From: an uncultured bacterium
GTDB taxonomy: Bacteria > Actinomycetota > Coriobacteriia > Coriobacteriales > Coriobacteriaceae
Assembly: GCA_905215385.1 (NCBI GenBank)
Contig: CAJMPY010000001.1
Span: forward strand, 1-64,000
Direction of reading: 5' to 3'
DNA length: 64,000 nucleotides
Positions 1 through 7,790 of the stretch are shown piece by piece. Both the position numbers and the translations under genes were made by a program. How positions within the stretch are numbered: position 1 is the stretch's first letter; every line of letters begins with the position of its first letter. The notes beneath the pieces were generated by a model. The model did not search any database, was not told where the DNA came from, and saw only the letters and a program-made list of their open reading frames with translations.

Positions 1-1100
1 CCAACATCGGCTGGATGGCATGGGCCAAGGACGGCGGGGAGGCCGGCACCACCGGCTACGGCAGGAGCGTCGAGGCCGTCCAAGTCAGGCTCGTCAGGAA
101 GGGCGACGCCGCCCCCTCGTCCGGCGGCGCCAACGTCGACTACGCCTTCAAGAAGAAGCCCATGTCCCTTACCTACCGCGCCCACGTCTCCAACGTCGGC
201 TGGCAGGGCGCCGTGGCGGACGGGGCGACCGCCGGCACCACCGGCCGCGGCCTCGCGCTCGAGGACCTCAAGCTCTCGCTCGACAGCTCCGACTACTCGG
301 ACGGCTCTTCCGTCCAGATCGACGCCCACGTCTCGGGCATCGGCTGGCAGGGCTGGGACACCCCCTCTGCGTCCGAGGGCGGCACCACCGGCCAGGGCCG
401 CGCCGTCGAGGCGGTGCGCCTGAGGCTCACGGGCTCCCTCGCGAAGGACTACGACGTCTACTACCGCGTCCACGCCTCCAACATCGGCTGGATGGCATGG
501 GCCAAGGACGGCGGGGAGGCCGGCACCACCGGTATGTCGTGTTCCCTCGAGGCTATTCAGATTAGGCTCATTAAGAAGGGCGCTTCCCGTCCTGATACGT
601 CGGGATATTCACATCTTGAAATACCTACGGTAACGTATTCCTCTCAGGTGAAAGGTGCTTGGCAGAATTCTGTTTCTGCCGGAGTGGTGTCCGGTACAAC
701 TGGTCAGGGAATTCCCATCACCGGGTTTTCGGCTAAAACTACTTCATCTGTTGCCGGTGGGATTAATTATCAACTGCTTTTTTCAAATGTAGGCTGGACT
801 TCTGGCAAATCAAACGGAGGACAGCTTTCGTCTACCGCTAAGTCCAATTCGGTTGAGGCTATAAAAATCTGTCTTTCTGGTGACTTGGCATCTTATTTTG
901 ATGTTTGGTACAGGGTCCATGTCGATAACGTCGGTTGGCTTGGTTGGGCTAAAGATGGTGCTGTTGCCGGCGGTACCGGCTATGGGGTGCATGTTCAGGC
1001 CGTCCTAGTGCGCCTTACAAGAAAAGGTGCCAATGCACCCGGAAGTACCATTAAGCCGTGTTTGCTTGGGCAACCTTTTGCACTTGCAAATCCAATGTAG
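1..1100 (+). CDS. ChW-repeat surface protein, C-terminal part, ending at a premature TAG
   Basis: The reading frame is open from the window edge, so the N-terminus is missing. The protein is a string of about seven repeats of the clostridial hydrophobic ChW type, each with a motif like VSNVGWQ or ASNIGWM, then a G-T-T-G turn and a V-E-A-V-R-L-R-L strand. Such repeats usually sit in secreted, wall-associated proteins. Bases 1-532 are very GC-rich, while 533-1100 is AT-richer with different codon use, so the gene looks chimeric. The TAG at 1098-1100 is followed in the same frame by a recognisable NlpC/P60-like domain. The stop therefore looks like a nonsense mutation (CAG to TAG is one base) rather than the natural end. 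The repeat family is clear; the binding target is unknown. Confidence 0.8.
   Translation, partial: NIGWMAWAKDGGEAGTTGYGRSVEAVQVRLVRKGDAAPSSGGANVDYAFKKKPMSLTYRAHVSNVGWQGAVADGATAGTTGRGLALEDLKLSLDSSDYSDGSSVQIDAHVSGIGWQGWDTPSASEGGTTGQGRAVEAVRLRLTGSLAKDYDVYYRVHASNIGWMAWAKDGGEAGTTGMSCSLEAIQIRLIKKGASRPDTSGYSHLEIPTVTYSSQVKGAWQNSVSAGVVSGTTGQGIPITGFSAKTTSSVAGGINYQLLFSNVGWTSGKSNGGQLSSTAKSNSVEAIKICLSGDLASYFDVWYRVHVDNVGWLGWAKDGAVAGGTGYGVHVQAVLVRLTRKGANAPGSTIKPCLLGQPFALANPM
478..532 (+). repeat. 55-bp exact repeat of bases 1-55 inside the ChW array
   Basis: Bases 478-532 are identical to bases 1-55. Identity ends exactly where the sequence switches from very GC-rich to AT-richer at 532/533. This marks a likely recombination junction between two ChW-repeat genes. 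Confidence 0.85.
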
Positions 1101-1520
1101 AAGAAGATTGTAGAGCTTGCTCGACAGGTACCGTCTCCTGGTCCTGGTTTGTGCTCTGAGTGGATTGCAGATATTTATGAGCGTGCCGGATTTAGGAACG
1201 TCCATACAGATGCCTGCGATTACTACTGGGATTATTGTAAATACACCGATTATTCTCTGCTGAAAGTCGGAATGGTCATTGCCGTTCCTTCGCATACGCA
1301 TATACGCATGGGCAGCATTTACGGTCACGCTTGTCTTTATATCGGCAATAATCAGGTAATGGATAACGTCGGTCAGATTAGGACACTCGATATGGCGTAC
1401 TGGTTGGATTATTATTCGACCTCATACAAGCCAAAATGGGGCTGGTATGACAGCGTGTCGCTTGCATGGCAGATCGAAAGTCGTGTCTTCACACAGGTTC
1501 TAGTAGATGCTCTGATTTAA
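1101..1520 (+). pseudogene. severed NlpC/P60-like cysteine peptidase domain of the upstream ChW protein
   Basis: Translation in the frame of the upstream ChW ORF resumes directly after its TAG: K-K-I-V-E-L-A-R, then a P-S-P-G-P-G-L-C-S-E-W segment, then Y-G-H-A-C-L-Y-I-G and V-M-D-N. The cysteine (codon 1152-1154) and the histidine in GHACLYIG match the Cys-His arrangement of NlpC/P60-like amidases or peptidases that cut peptidoglycan peptides. The only start after the stop is a TTG at 1149 with no ribosome-binding site, beginning just before the catalytic Cys, so independent translation is unlikely. The product is probably lost unless the amber codon is read through. Assignment of the domain rests on motif recognition. 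Confidence 0.72.
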
Positions 1521-1560
1521 ACGAACGGGTCGTTTTGCAACGGTCCGTTCGTTTCTATTT
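1519..1560 (+). terminator. intrinsic terminator after the ChW/NlpC locus
   Basis: A 10-bp perfect stem (AAACGAACGG at 1519-1528 with CCGTTCGTTT at 1545-1554) is followed by a T-rich stretch. It overlaps the TAA ending the severed domain. Confidence 0.8.
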
Positions 1561-1762
1561 TAGTGTCATTCACGTTTTCGGTATTTAAGCAATTGCCGAA
1601 ACGGTAAATAATGATGCTAAAGATGGTCGAGTGATGGGGAGTCGAATGAAAAAGGCGCAAAGACTGAGCTCTTCCATTTTCTTATGTATCCCCTGTGTAT
1701 AAATGAGACTCTTTTATAATGCGGTTTGGTCTAATGATGGTTTAAGGACAGGACGGTAAAAA
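1561..1762 (+). promoter_or_regulatory. intergenic region with probable rmlA promoter
   Basis: A perfect TATAAT lies at 1715-1720, about 43 bases before the rmlA ATG. The -35 region near 1692-1697 is poor. An imperfect inverted repeat (TTTCGG at 1576-1581, CCGAAA at 1596-1601) lies upstream and could be an operator. No gene was found here. Confidence 0.5.
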
Positions 1763-2662
1763 ATGAAAGGCATCATCCTCGCCGGCGGGTCCGGCACGCG
1801 CCTGTACCCGCTCACGCTCGTGACCTCCAAGCAGCTGCTGCCGGTCTACGACAAGCCCATGATCTACTACCCGCTGTCCACTCTCATGCTGGCGGGCATC
1901 CGGGACATCCTGGTCATCTCCACGCCCACCGACCTCCCCAACTTCGAGCGCCTGCTCGGGGACGGCTCGCGCTACGGAGTGAACCTCTCCTACGCCGAGC
2001 AGCCCTCGCCGGACGGCCTGGCGCAGGCCTTCACCATCGGCGAGGAGTTCATCGCCGGCGAGCCGTGCGCGCTGGTGCTGGGCGACAACATCTTCTACGG
2101 CAACGGCCTGTCCCGCCACCTGACGCGCGCCGTCCAGAACGCCGAGTCGGGCCGCGCCACGGTCTTCGGCTACCACGTGGACGACCCCGAGCGCTTCGGC
2201 GTCGTGGAGTTCGACGGCGAGGGGAGGGCCGTCTCCATCGAGGAGAAGCCCGACGAGCCCAAGAGCTCCTACGCCGTCACCGGCCTTTACTTCTACCCGG
2301 GCGACGTGGCCGCCAAGGCGCACAGGGTCGAGCCCTCGGCCCGCGGCGAGCTGGAGATCACCGACCTCAACCGGATGTACCTGGAGGAGGGGACGCTGTC
2401 CGTCGTCACCCTCGGCCGCGGCTACGCGTGGCTCGACACCGGCACCATGGAGAGCCTGCACGAGGCCGCGGAGTTCGTCCGCGCCGTGGAGCACTCCCAG
2501 GACCTGCCGGTGTCCGTGCCCGAGGAGATCGCCTGGGAGAACGGCTGGATCACGACCGCCGAGCTGGAGGAGGCGGCCAAGGCCTACGGCAAGTCGGTCT
2601 ACGGCCAGCACCTGAAGAAGGTCGCCGCCGGCGAGATCGTCAACAGCCCGCGCGAGTACTAA
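1763..2662 (+). CDS. rmlA: glucose-1-phosphate thymidylyltransferase
   Basis: The product makes dTDP-glucose from glucose-1-phosphate and dTTP, the first step of dTDP-L-rhamnose synthesis in the cytoplasm. The N-terminus carries the nucleotidyltransferase signature GGSGTRLYPLT (residues 8-18), followed by the conserved segments SKQLLPVYDKPMIYYPLS, LVLGDNIFYG and EEKPDEPKSSYAVTGLYFY. At 299 aa it is the usual length for short-form RmlA. The gene is strongly GC-rich, like rmlB and rmlCD but unlike the two small genes that follow. It leads the rhamnose operon behind its own TATAAT box. The function is secure; the rhamnose product is inferred from the full rml set. Confidence 0.97.
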   Translation: MKGIILAGGSGTRLYPLTLVTSKQLLPVYDKPMIYYPLSTLMLAGIRDILVISTPTDLPNFERLLGDGSRYGVNLSYAEQPSPDGLAQAFTIGEEFIAGEPCALVLGDNIFYGNGLSRHLTRAVQNAESGRATVFGYHVDDPERFGVVEFDGEGRAVSIEEKPDEPKSSYAVTGLYFYPGDVAAKAHRVEPSARGELEITDLNRMYLEEGTLSVVTLGRGYAWLDTGTMESLHEAAEFVRAVEHSQDLPVSVPEEIAWENGWITTAELEEAAKAYGKSVYGQHLKKVAAGEIVNSPREY

Positions 2663-2686
2663 TTGCCCGGTGAGAGGGGATGAGAG

Positions 2687-3298
2687 ATGATCGACATTCT
2701 GGAGCGCGATGGCCTCTCCGTCGAGCTGCTCTCATCCCTTTCTTATAAAAGCGAGCTGGGGATATCGCTTAAGAAGAACCTGCATTATTTTGATCGGGAC
2801 CTTCTGCTTGCTGAGCTCTTTAAAGCTAATGAGTGGTATCAAGGCCAAACGGCATTGGTTGACTTGCCTATAGACAGTCGAATTAAATCTCTTCAGTCTA
2901 TCAAGCTTAAGTTGGACCGTTATTGGCCCGATCATCAAGTGCGTAAAGTCTTTAATGACCTGCTCGGCTTTCGATCCATTGTTGATTCTTATGATTCCGT
3001 TCTTGCGTTAAGCGGGTCTGTTTTTAAAGTCGTTAATCTGTCTGCTGGAAAAGCCATAGACGACGGTTATCGTGGCGTTCATCTCTATTATGTGCGTGAA
3101 GCTCGCTGTTATCCGGTAGAGCTTCAGTACAATACCTTCTTTGATAGGCAGTTAAATAACTGGCTTCACAAGTATTTGTATAAGAAGACCGCTGATTCGT
3201 CGATTGGTGCCTTCTTGCGAATGCGTTACGAGGCCGGTTTGATTCATGATGAAGCCGAGTTTAGAAGGGAGTTGGCTGATGCGCTATCTAGTTGCTAA
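2687..3298 (+). CDS. RelA/SpoT-like small alarmone synthetase domain protein
   Basis: This 203-aa protein carries the motif series of the RelA/SpoT nucleotidyltransferase fold. RIKS is at 65-68, and DLLGFR at 91-96 contains the first catalytic acid (Asp91). YRGVH at 128-132 matches the YxxxH G-loop motif, and ELQ at 145-147 has the second acidic residue (Glu145) of the usual E-x-Q signature. There is no HD hydrolase or regulatory domain, so it resembles small alarmone synthetases or toxSAS toxins that pyrophosphorylate nucleotides or tRNA. It lies between rmlA and rmlB, is markedly AT-richer than both, and overlaps the next small ORF by 20 bp. Start ATG 2687 follows a GAGAGGGGATGAGAG purine stretch. 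The fold call is good; substrate and role are unknown. Confidence 0.72.
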   Translation: MIDILERDGLSVELLSSLSYKSELGISLKKNLHYFDRDLLLAELFKANEWYQGQTALVDLPIDSRIKSLQSIKLKLDRYWPDHQVRKVFNDLLGFRSIVDSYDSVLALSGSVFKVVNLSAGKAIDDGYRGVHLYYVREARCYPVELQYNTFFDRQLNNWLHKYLYKKTADSSIGAFLRMRYEAGLIHDEAEFRRELADALSSC

Positions 3299-3509
3299 GT
3301 GGTTTTCTAAGCAAGGTTCGCTGGTGATGGCCGTTAAGCCCGGCAAGGAGCTTGTCGAGATGATGCGAAGGGTGCAGGGTCGTTTTGGCACCTCTGACCT
3401 TCAGCTCGTTACCATCAGTCGTCCTTCCGCATATGGCGAGTACGAACCGTTTGAGTTTGTCCATTCCGAAGAGCAGCTTGTAGCACGTCTTGAACAGCAA
3501 GCTGCTTAA
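3279..3509 (+). CDS. small unknown protein coupled to the RelA/SpoT-like gene
   Basis: A 76-aa ORF starts at ATG 3279 behind GAAGGGAG (3264-3271), overlapping the end of the RelA/SpoT-like gene by 20 bp, so translation is probably coupled. An upstream in-frame ATG at 3246 lacks a ribosome-binding site. The product is basic at the N-terminus (MRYLVAKWFSK) and ends in an acidic-amphipathic stretch; no membrane segment is evident. I do not recognise the family. Its position directly after a possible toxSAS-like enzyme makes an antitoxin or regulator conceivable, but nothing in the sequence proves that. Confidence 0.6.
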   Translation: MRYLVAKWFSKQGSLVMAVKPGKELVEMMRRVQGRFGTSDLQLVTISRPSAYGEYEPFEFVHSEEQLVARLEQQAA

Positions 3510-3521
3510 ATAAGGAGAATA

Positions 3522-4541
3522 ATGTCTGAGATTTTTGAACCCAGGAACATCATCGTCACGGGCGGCTGCGGCTTCATCGGCAGCAACTTCGTCCACTATG
3601 TCGTGAACAGCCACCCCGGCGTGCACGTGACCGTCCTGGACAAGCTGACCTACGCCGGCAACCCCGAGAACATCGCGGGCCTGCCCGAGGATAGGGTCGA
3701 GCTCGTCGTGGGCGACATCTGCGACGCCGAGCTGCTCGACAGGCTCGTCCCCGGCCACGACGCGATCGTGCACTACGCCGCAGAGAGCCACAACGACAAC
3801 TCCATCGCCGATCCGGAGCCGTTCCTGCGCACCAACGTGGAGGGCACCTTCCGCCTGCTGGAGGCCGTCCGCAAATACGGCATCCGCTACCACCACGTCT
3901 CCACCGACGAGGTCTACGGCGACCTGGCGCTCGACGACCCCGCCAAGTTCACCGAGGAGACGCCGTATCGCCCGTCCTCGCCGTACTCGAGCACCAAGGC
4001 CAGCTCCGACATGCTCGTGCGCGCCTGGACCCGCACCTACGGCCTGCGCACCACGATCTCCAACTGCTCCAACAACTACGGCCCCTACCAGCACGTGGAG
4101 AAGTTCATCCCCAGGCAGATCACCAACATCGTCGACGGCGTGCGCCCCAAGCTCTACGGCAAGGGCGAGAACGTCCGCGACTGGATCCACACCGAGGACC
4201 ATTCCTCGGCCGTCTGGGACATCCTCACGAAGGGCCGCATGGGGGAGACCTACCTCATCGGGGCTAATGGCGAGAAGAACAACATTACCGTGCTCCGTAT
4301 GATCCTCGAGGCGATGGGAAAGGACCCCGAGGACTTCGACTGGGTCGCCGACCGCCCCGGCCACGACCGCCGCTACGCCATCGACAGCACGAAGCTCCAG
4401 CGCGAGCTCGGCTGGAGGCCGGCCCACACCGACTTCGCCGAGGGCCTGAAGCAGACGATCGACTGGTACGTCGCCAACGAGTCCTGGTGGCGCCCGGCCA
4501 AGGAGGCCACCGAGGCCAGGTACAAGGCACAGGGCCAGTAG
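3522..4541 (+). CDS. rmlB: dTDP-glucose 4,6-dehydratase
   Basis: The enzyme converts dTDP-glucose to dTDP-4-keto-6-deoxyglucose with NAD+ as internal cofactor. The Rossmann motif GGCGFIG is at residues 14-20. The catalytic triad segment STDEVYGD is at 117-124, and the SDR-type YxxxK pair is Tyr145/Lys149. Length (339 aa) is normal. Start ATG follows TAAGGAGAATA. GC jumps back to the level of rmlA, showing that the two small genes before it are an insertion into an otherwise contiguous rml operon. Confidence 0.97.
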   Translation: MSEIFEPRNIIVTGGCGFIGSNFVHYVVNSHPGVHVTVLDKLTYAGNPENIAGLPEDRVELVVGDICDAELLDRLVPGHDAIVHYAAESHNDNSIADPEPFLRTNVEGTFRLLEAVRKYGIRYHHVSTDEVYGDLALDDPAKFTEETPYRPSSPYSSTKASSDMLVRAWTRTYGLRTTISNCSNNYGPYQHVEKFIPRQITNIVDGVRPKLYGKGENVRDWIHTEDHSSAVWDILTKGRMGETYLIGANGEKNNITVLRMILEAMGKDPEDFDWVADRPGHDRRYAIDSTKLQRELGWRPAHTDFAEGLKQTIDWYVANESWWRPAKEATEARYKAQGQ

Positions 4542-4553
4542 GAGGGGAGAGAC

Positions 4554-6014
4554 ATGGCAGACATCGCATTCGAGAAAGACCTCTCCGTCGCCGAGACCGG
4601 CATCGGGGGCCTGAAGGTCGTCGACCTCGCCGTCCACGGCGACTCGCGCGGCTGGTTCAAGGAGAACTGGCAGCGCGCCAAGATGACCGCCCTGGGCATC
4701 CCCGACCTCAGGGTCGTCCAGAACAACATCTCCTACAACGAGAAGAGGGGCGTCACCCGCGGCATCCACGCGGAGCCCTGGGACAAGTTCATCTCCGTGG
4801 CCCGCGGCAGCGTATTCGGCGCCTGGGTGGACCTGCGCGAGGGCAGTTCCACCTACGGGAAGGTCTACACGACCGTACTCGACCCGAGCAAGGCCATCTA
4901 CGTCCCGCGCGGCGTGGGCAACTCCTTCCAGGCGCTCGAGGACGGCACCGCCTACACCTACCTGGTGGACGCCCACTGGTCCCTTGAATTGAAGAAGACC
5001 TACACCTTCGTGAACCTCGCCGACCCCGAGCTCGCCATCGAGTGGCCGATCCCGCTGGACCAGGCCACCGTATCCGAGGCGGACCTCAACCACCCGATGC
5101 TCAAGGACGTCGTCCCCATGGCGCCCAAGCGCACGCTCGTCACCGGCTGCAACGGCCAGCTGGGCCATGCGGTCCGCAGACTCGCCGAGGAGCTCGAGGC
5201 CGCCAAGGACTTCGACTTCTGCGATATCGACACCTTCGACATGTCCGACCCGGAGGCCTATTCGCAGTACGACTGGTCGCTCTACGGCACTGTGATCAAC
5301 TGCGGCGCATACACGGCTGTCGATAAGGCCGAGACCCCCGAGGGCCGCGCCATAGCCTGGAAGGCCAACGCGACCGGGCCGGCGCTGCTCGCCCGCACCT
5401 GCGCCGAGCACGGCGTCACCCTCGTGCACGTGTCCTCCGACTACGTCTTCGACGGCACCGCCGAGGTCCACACCGAGGACGAGCCCTTCAGCCCGCTGTC
5501 CGTCTATGGCCAGACCAAGGCCGCCGGCGACATCGCCGTTGCCGGGTGCCCGCGCCACTACATCATGCGCAGCTCTTGGGTCATCGGCGAGGGCCACAAC
5601 TTCGTCAAGACCATGAAGGGGCTGTCCGACCGCGTCGCCGACCCGGAGGACAAGCTGGAGCAGGTCACCGTCGTGGACGACCAGCTGGGCCGCCTGACCT
5701 TCACGCGCGACATGGCCGCCGCCATCTTCCACGTGCTGGAGAGCAAGGCCCCCTACGGCACCTACGGCTGCACCGGCTCGGGCGCCGTGAGGAGCTGGGC
5801 CGACATCGCCCGAGCCGTTTTCGAGGCCGCCAACGGCAACGGGGACAGGGTCGCGCCCGTCGGCACCGCCGACTACTACGCCAGCGCCGAGGGCCCCATC
5901 GCACCGCGCCCGGTGCACTCCGCGCTCGACCTTTCCAAGCTCGAGTCTACCGGCTTCCACATGCCCGACTGGGAGGAAGAGCTGGTGGAGTACCTTGAGG
6001 AGCTGATGCGGTGA
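4554..6014 (+). CDS. rmlCD: fused dTDP-4-dehydrorhamnose 3,5-epimerase / reductase (RmlC-RmlD)
   Basis: One 486-aa chain carries both last steps of dTDP-L-rhamnose synthesis. Residues 1 to about 185 are RmlC-like, with RGIHAEP (catalytic-type His72) and YVPRGVGNSFQALED. In the latter, the His usual in the PRGxxHGF motif is replaced. From residue 192 a second start-like KRTLVTGCNGQLG opens an RmlD reductase, with VSSDYVFDG near 293-301 and YGQTK (Tyr318/Lys322). The gene is 12 bp behind rmlB and overlaps the next glycosyltransferase at TGATG. The fusion should channel the unstable keto intermediate. Both halves look intact. Confidence 0.93.
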   Translation: MADIAFEKDLSVAETGIGGLKVVDLAVHGDSRGWFKENWQRAKMTALGIPDLRVVQNNISYNEKRGVTRGIHAEPWDKFISVARGSVFGAWVDLREGSSTYGKVYTTVLDPSKAIYVPRGVGNSFQALEDGTAYTYLVDAHWSLELKKTYTFVNLADPELAIEWPIPLDQATVSEADLNHPMLKDVVPMAPKRTLVTGCNGQLGHAVRRLAEELEAAKDFDFCDIDTFDMSDPEAYSQYDWSLYGTVINCGAYTAVDKAETPEGRAIAWKANATGPALLARTCAEHGVTLVHVSSDYVFDGTAEVHTEDEPFSPLSVYGQTKAAGDIAVAGCPRHYIMRSSWVIGEGHNFVKTMKGLSDRVADPEDKLEQVTVVDDQLGRLTFTRDMAAAIFHVLESKAPYGTYGCTGSGAVRSWADIARAVFEAANGNGDRVAPVGTADYYASAEGPIAPRPVHSALDLSKLESTGFHMPDWEEELVEYLEELMR

Positions 6015-6808
6015 TGTCTGCACGCCACACTTTCGCAGTATGCGCGTATGGCCAGAGCCCATATTTAAAAGAATGCCTTGATTCTCTCAAGGCGCAAAAC
6101 AATGAACGCAGCGATATTTTTATTGCAACTTCAACCCCAAGTGAGTGGTTGGATGATCTCGCTTCTCTTTATGGGGTGCGGGTGTTTGTAAATGAAGGCG
6201 AGTCGGGAATTGGTCAAGACTGGTCTTTTGCTTATTCCTGTGCAAATACGCCTTTCGTCACAATTGCCCATCAGGATGATGTATATTCACCCGATTATGC
6301 CTCATCTGCGGTTTCGTCCCTTTTAAGTGACCAGCGATCGCTGATTTATTTTTGTGATTACGGAGAGATCCGGGAAGGCAATATTGTCGATAAGAACTCG
6401 CTGCTATTTATCAAACGAATACTGTTATCACCACTAAAAAATCTAAATAATTCAGCTAGCCGAACGGCGAAGCGGGCGGTGCTTCGATTCGGTTCTGCAA
6501 TTTGTTGTCCTGCGGTAACATATAATGTTGACAATTGCCCTAATCCTCCATTTGTTATTGGTATGAAGTCGAATCTTGACTGGGCAACTTGGGAGAGGCT
6601 GTCGAATCTCGAGGGATCGTTTTTATACGACGCCGATAGGATCTTAATGCATCATCGTATTCATCTTGGCTCTGCTACATCTGAGCTTATTGCTGATAAG
6701 TCACGTGATGTCGAAGACCTTGAAATGCTAAAGCGATTCTGGCCAGATTCTGTTGCCAAGGTAATTGAAATGATTTATGCAAGGGGAACAAAAAGCAATG
6801 AGCTCTGA
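6014..6808 (+). CDS. glycosyltransferase, GT2-like
   Basis: The 264-aa protein begins FAVCAYGQSPYLKECLDSLKAQ, the nucleotide-binding start of a GT-A fold, and has AHQDDVYSPDYA as the probable DxD-type metal site (residues about 87-98). Start ATG 6014 overlaps the rmlCD stop (TGATG), so it is translationally coupled. An in-frame GTG at 6011 is the alternative. GC falls abruptly compared with rmlCD. It overlaps the next glycosyltransferase by 11 bp. Donor (possibly dTDP-rhamnose) and acceptor cannot be read from sequence. Confidence 0.78.
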   Translation: MSARHTFAVCAYGQSPYLKECLDSLKAQNNERSDIFIATSTPSEWLDDLASLYGVRVFVNEGESGIGQDWSFAYSCANTPFVTIAHQDDVYSPDYASSAVSSLLSDQRSLIYFCDYGEIREGNIVDKNSLLFIKRILLSPLKNLNNSASRTAKRAVLRFGSAICCPAVTYNVDNCPNPPFVIGMKSNLDWATWERLSNLEGSFLYDADRILMHHRIHLGSATSELIADKSRDVEDLEMLKRFWPDSVAKVIEMIYARGTKSNEL

Positions 6809-7790
6809 GTTTAACGCGAAAAAAGTCTCTGTCTTGATTCCTGTCTACAACTCTCAGGCATACATCTCTCGTTGTTTGGATAGCATAATTGCGCAAACTT
6901 ATAGCGAATGGGAGATTGTATGTATTGATGACGGCTCCAGCGATAGCTCTCCTTTGATTCTCGACGAATATCGTAGTCGGTATCCCGATAAAATCATTGT
7001 CGAGCACAGATCTAATGAAGGGGTTGCAGCCGCGCGCAATCGAGCTATCGCTCTTGCAACTGGTGAATACTTGGTATTTGCTGATAATGACGATTGGCTT
7101 GATGTCGACTACATCGACACGCTCCTTACAGCTGCCTTAAACTCCGGGGCAGATGTTGTTTGCAGCGGATATAAGCGCCCCAATAATAATGGTGACATTT
7201 TATTTTCAACTTCGCCTAAACCCGATACTGAATGGGGACCATATGTTGTTGAGGCCGCCTGGGCAAAGATATACCGAACAGATTATGTTCGAAAAAATCA
7301 TCTTTGTTTTTTAGACACTAATATTGGCGAAGATTTATATTTTTCAATTCCTGCTATCGAGCTAACAAATAATATTCAGATTATTAGCTACTGCGGTTAC
7401 AACTGGTTTTTTAATGAGAGCAGTGTTTCTAATACAAAACACCGCAGCTCTGATTCTCTGCTCTTTGAAGAAACTCTTAATAAAATCATACTCATGCTTA
7501 AGGCCAGAGGGCTCTTTCAAAGGCCAATTTTAATTCACTATATCATTAGACTTATTGTTTGGTTTCTGTTCTACACGGGCAAGAGTGACGGTGTTCAGAA
7601 AGCAAGAATCAACTATGATCACTATGTAATCTGGTTAGATTCAGAAGTTGTCGGATGGCGCCATGAATCGTTCGCTTCTTGCCAACACCCAACGGGGGAC
7701 GCTATAAAGAATCGTTTAGCAGTCTGGCTTTTCGTGCGACATCCAAGATTGTTTGGCTGCATCCTTCATGTTTACGTTGGGTATTTTTAA
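6798..7790 (+). CDS. glycosyltransferase family 2
   Basis: Classic GT2 start VSVLIPVYNSQAYISRCLDSI with IDDGSSDSS and EHRSNEGVAAARN, then FADNDDWLD as the DxD-containing metal site. The protein is 330 aa from ATG 6798, preceded by AAGGGG at 6781-6786; ATG 6777 is in frame but less likely. The C-terminal part has a hydrophobic segment (residues about 240-255), so the enzyme probably works at the inner face of the membrane on lipid-linked glycan. AT-rich, like its upstream neighbour. Specificity unknown. Confidence 0.87.
   Translation: MSSEFNAKKVSVLIPVYNSQAYISRCLDSIIAQTYSEWEIVCIDDGSSDSSPLILDEYRSRYPDKIIVEHRSNEGVAAARNRAIALATGEYLVFADNDDWLDVDYIDTLLTAALNSGADVVCSGYKRPNNNGDILFSTSPKPDTEWGPYVVEAAWAKIYRTDYVRKNHLCFLDTNIGEDLYFSIPAIELTNNIQIISYCGYNWFFNESSVSNTKHRSSDSLLFEETLNKIILMLKARGLFQRPILIHYIIRLIVWFLFYTGKSDGVQKARINYDHYVIWLDSEVVGWRHESFASCQHPTGDAIKNRLAVWLFVRHPRLFGCILHVYVGYF

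Noticed and set aside
3288..6062. 924-aa minus-strand ORF
   Set aside because: It is the antisense shadow of GC-rich rmlB and rmlCD; its translation is low-complexity G/V/L/H-rich with no family signature.
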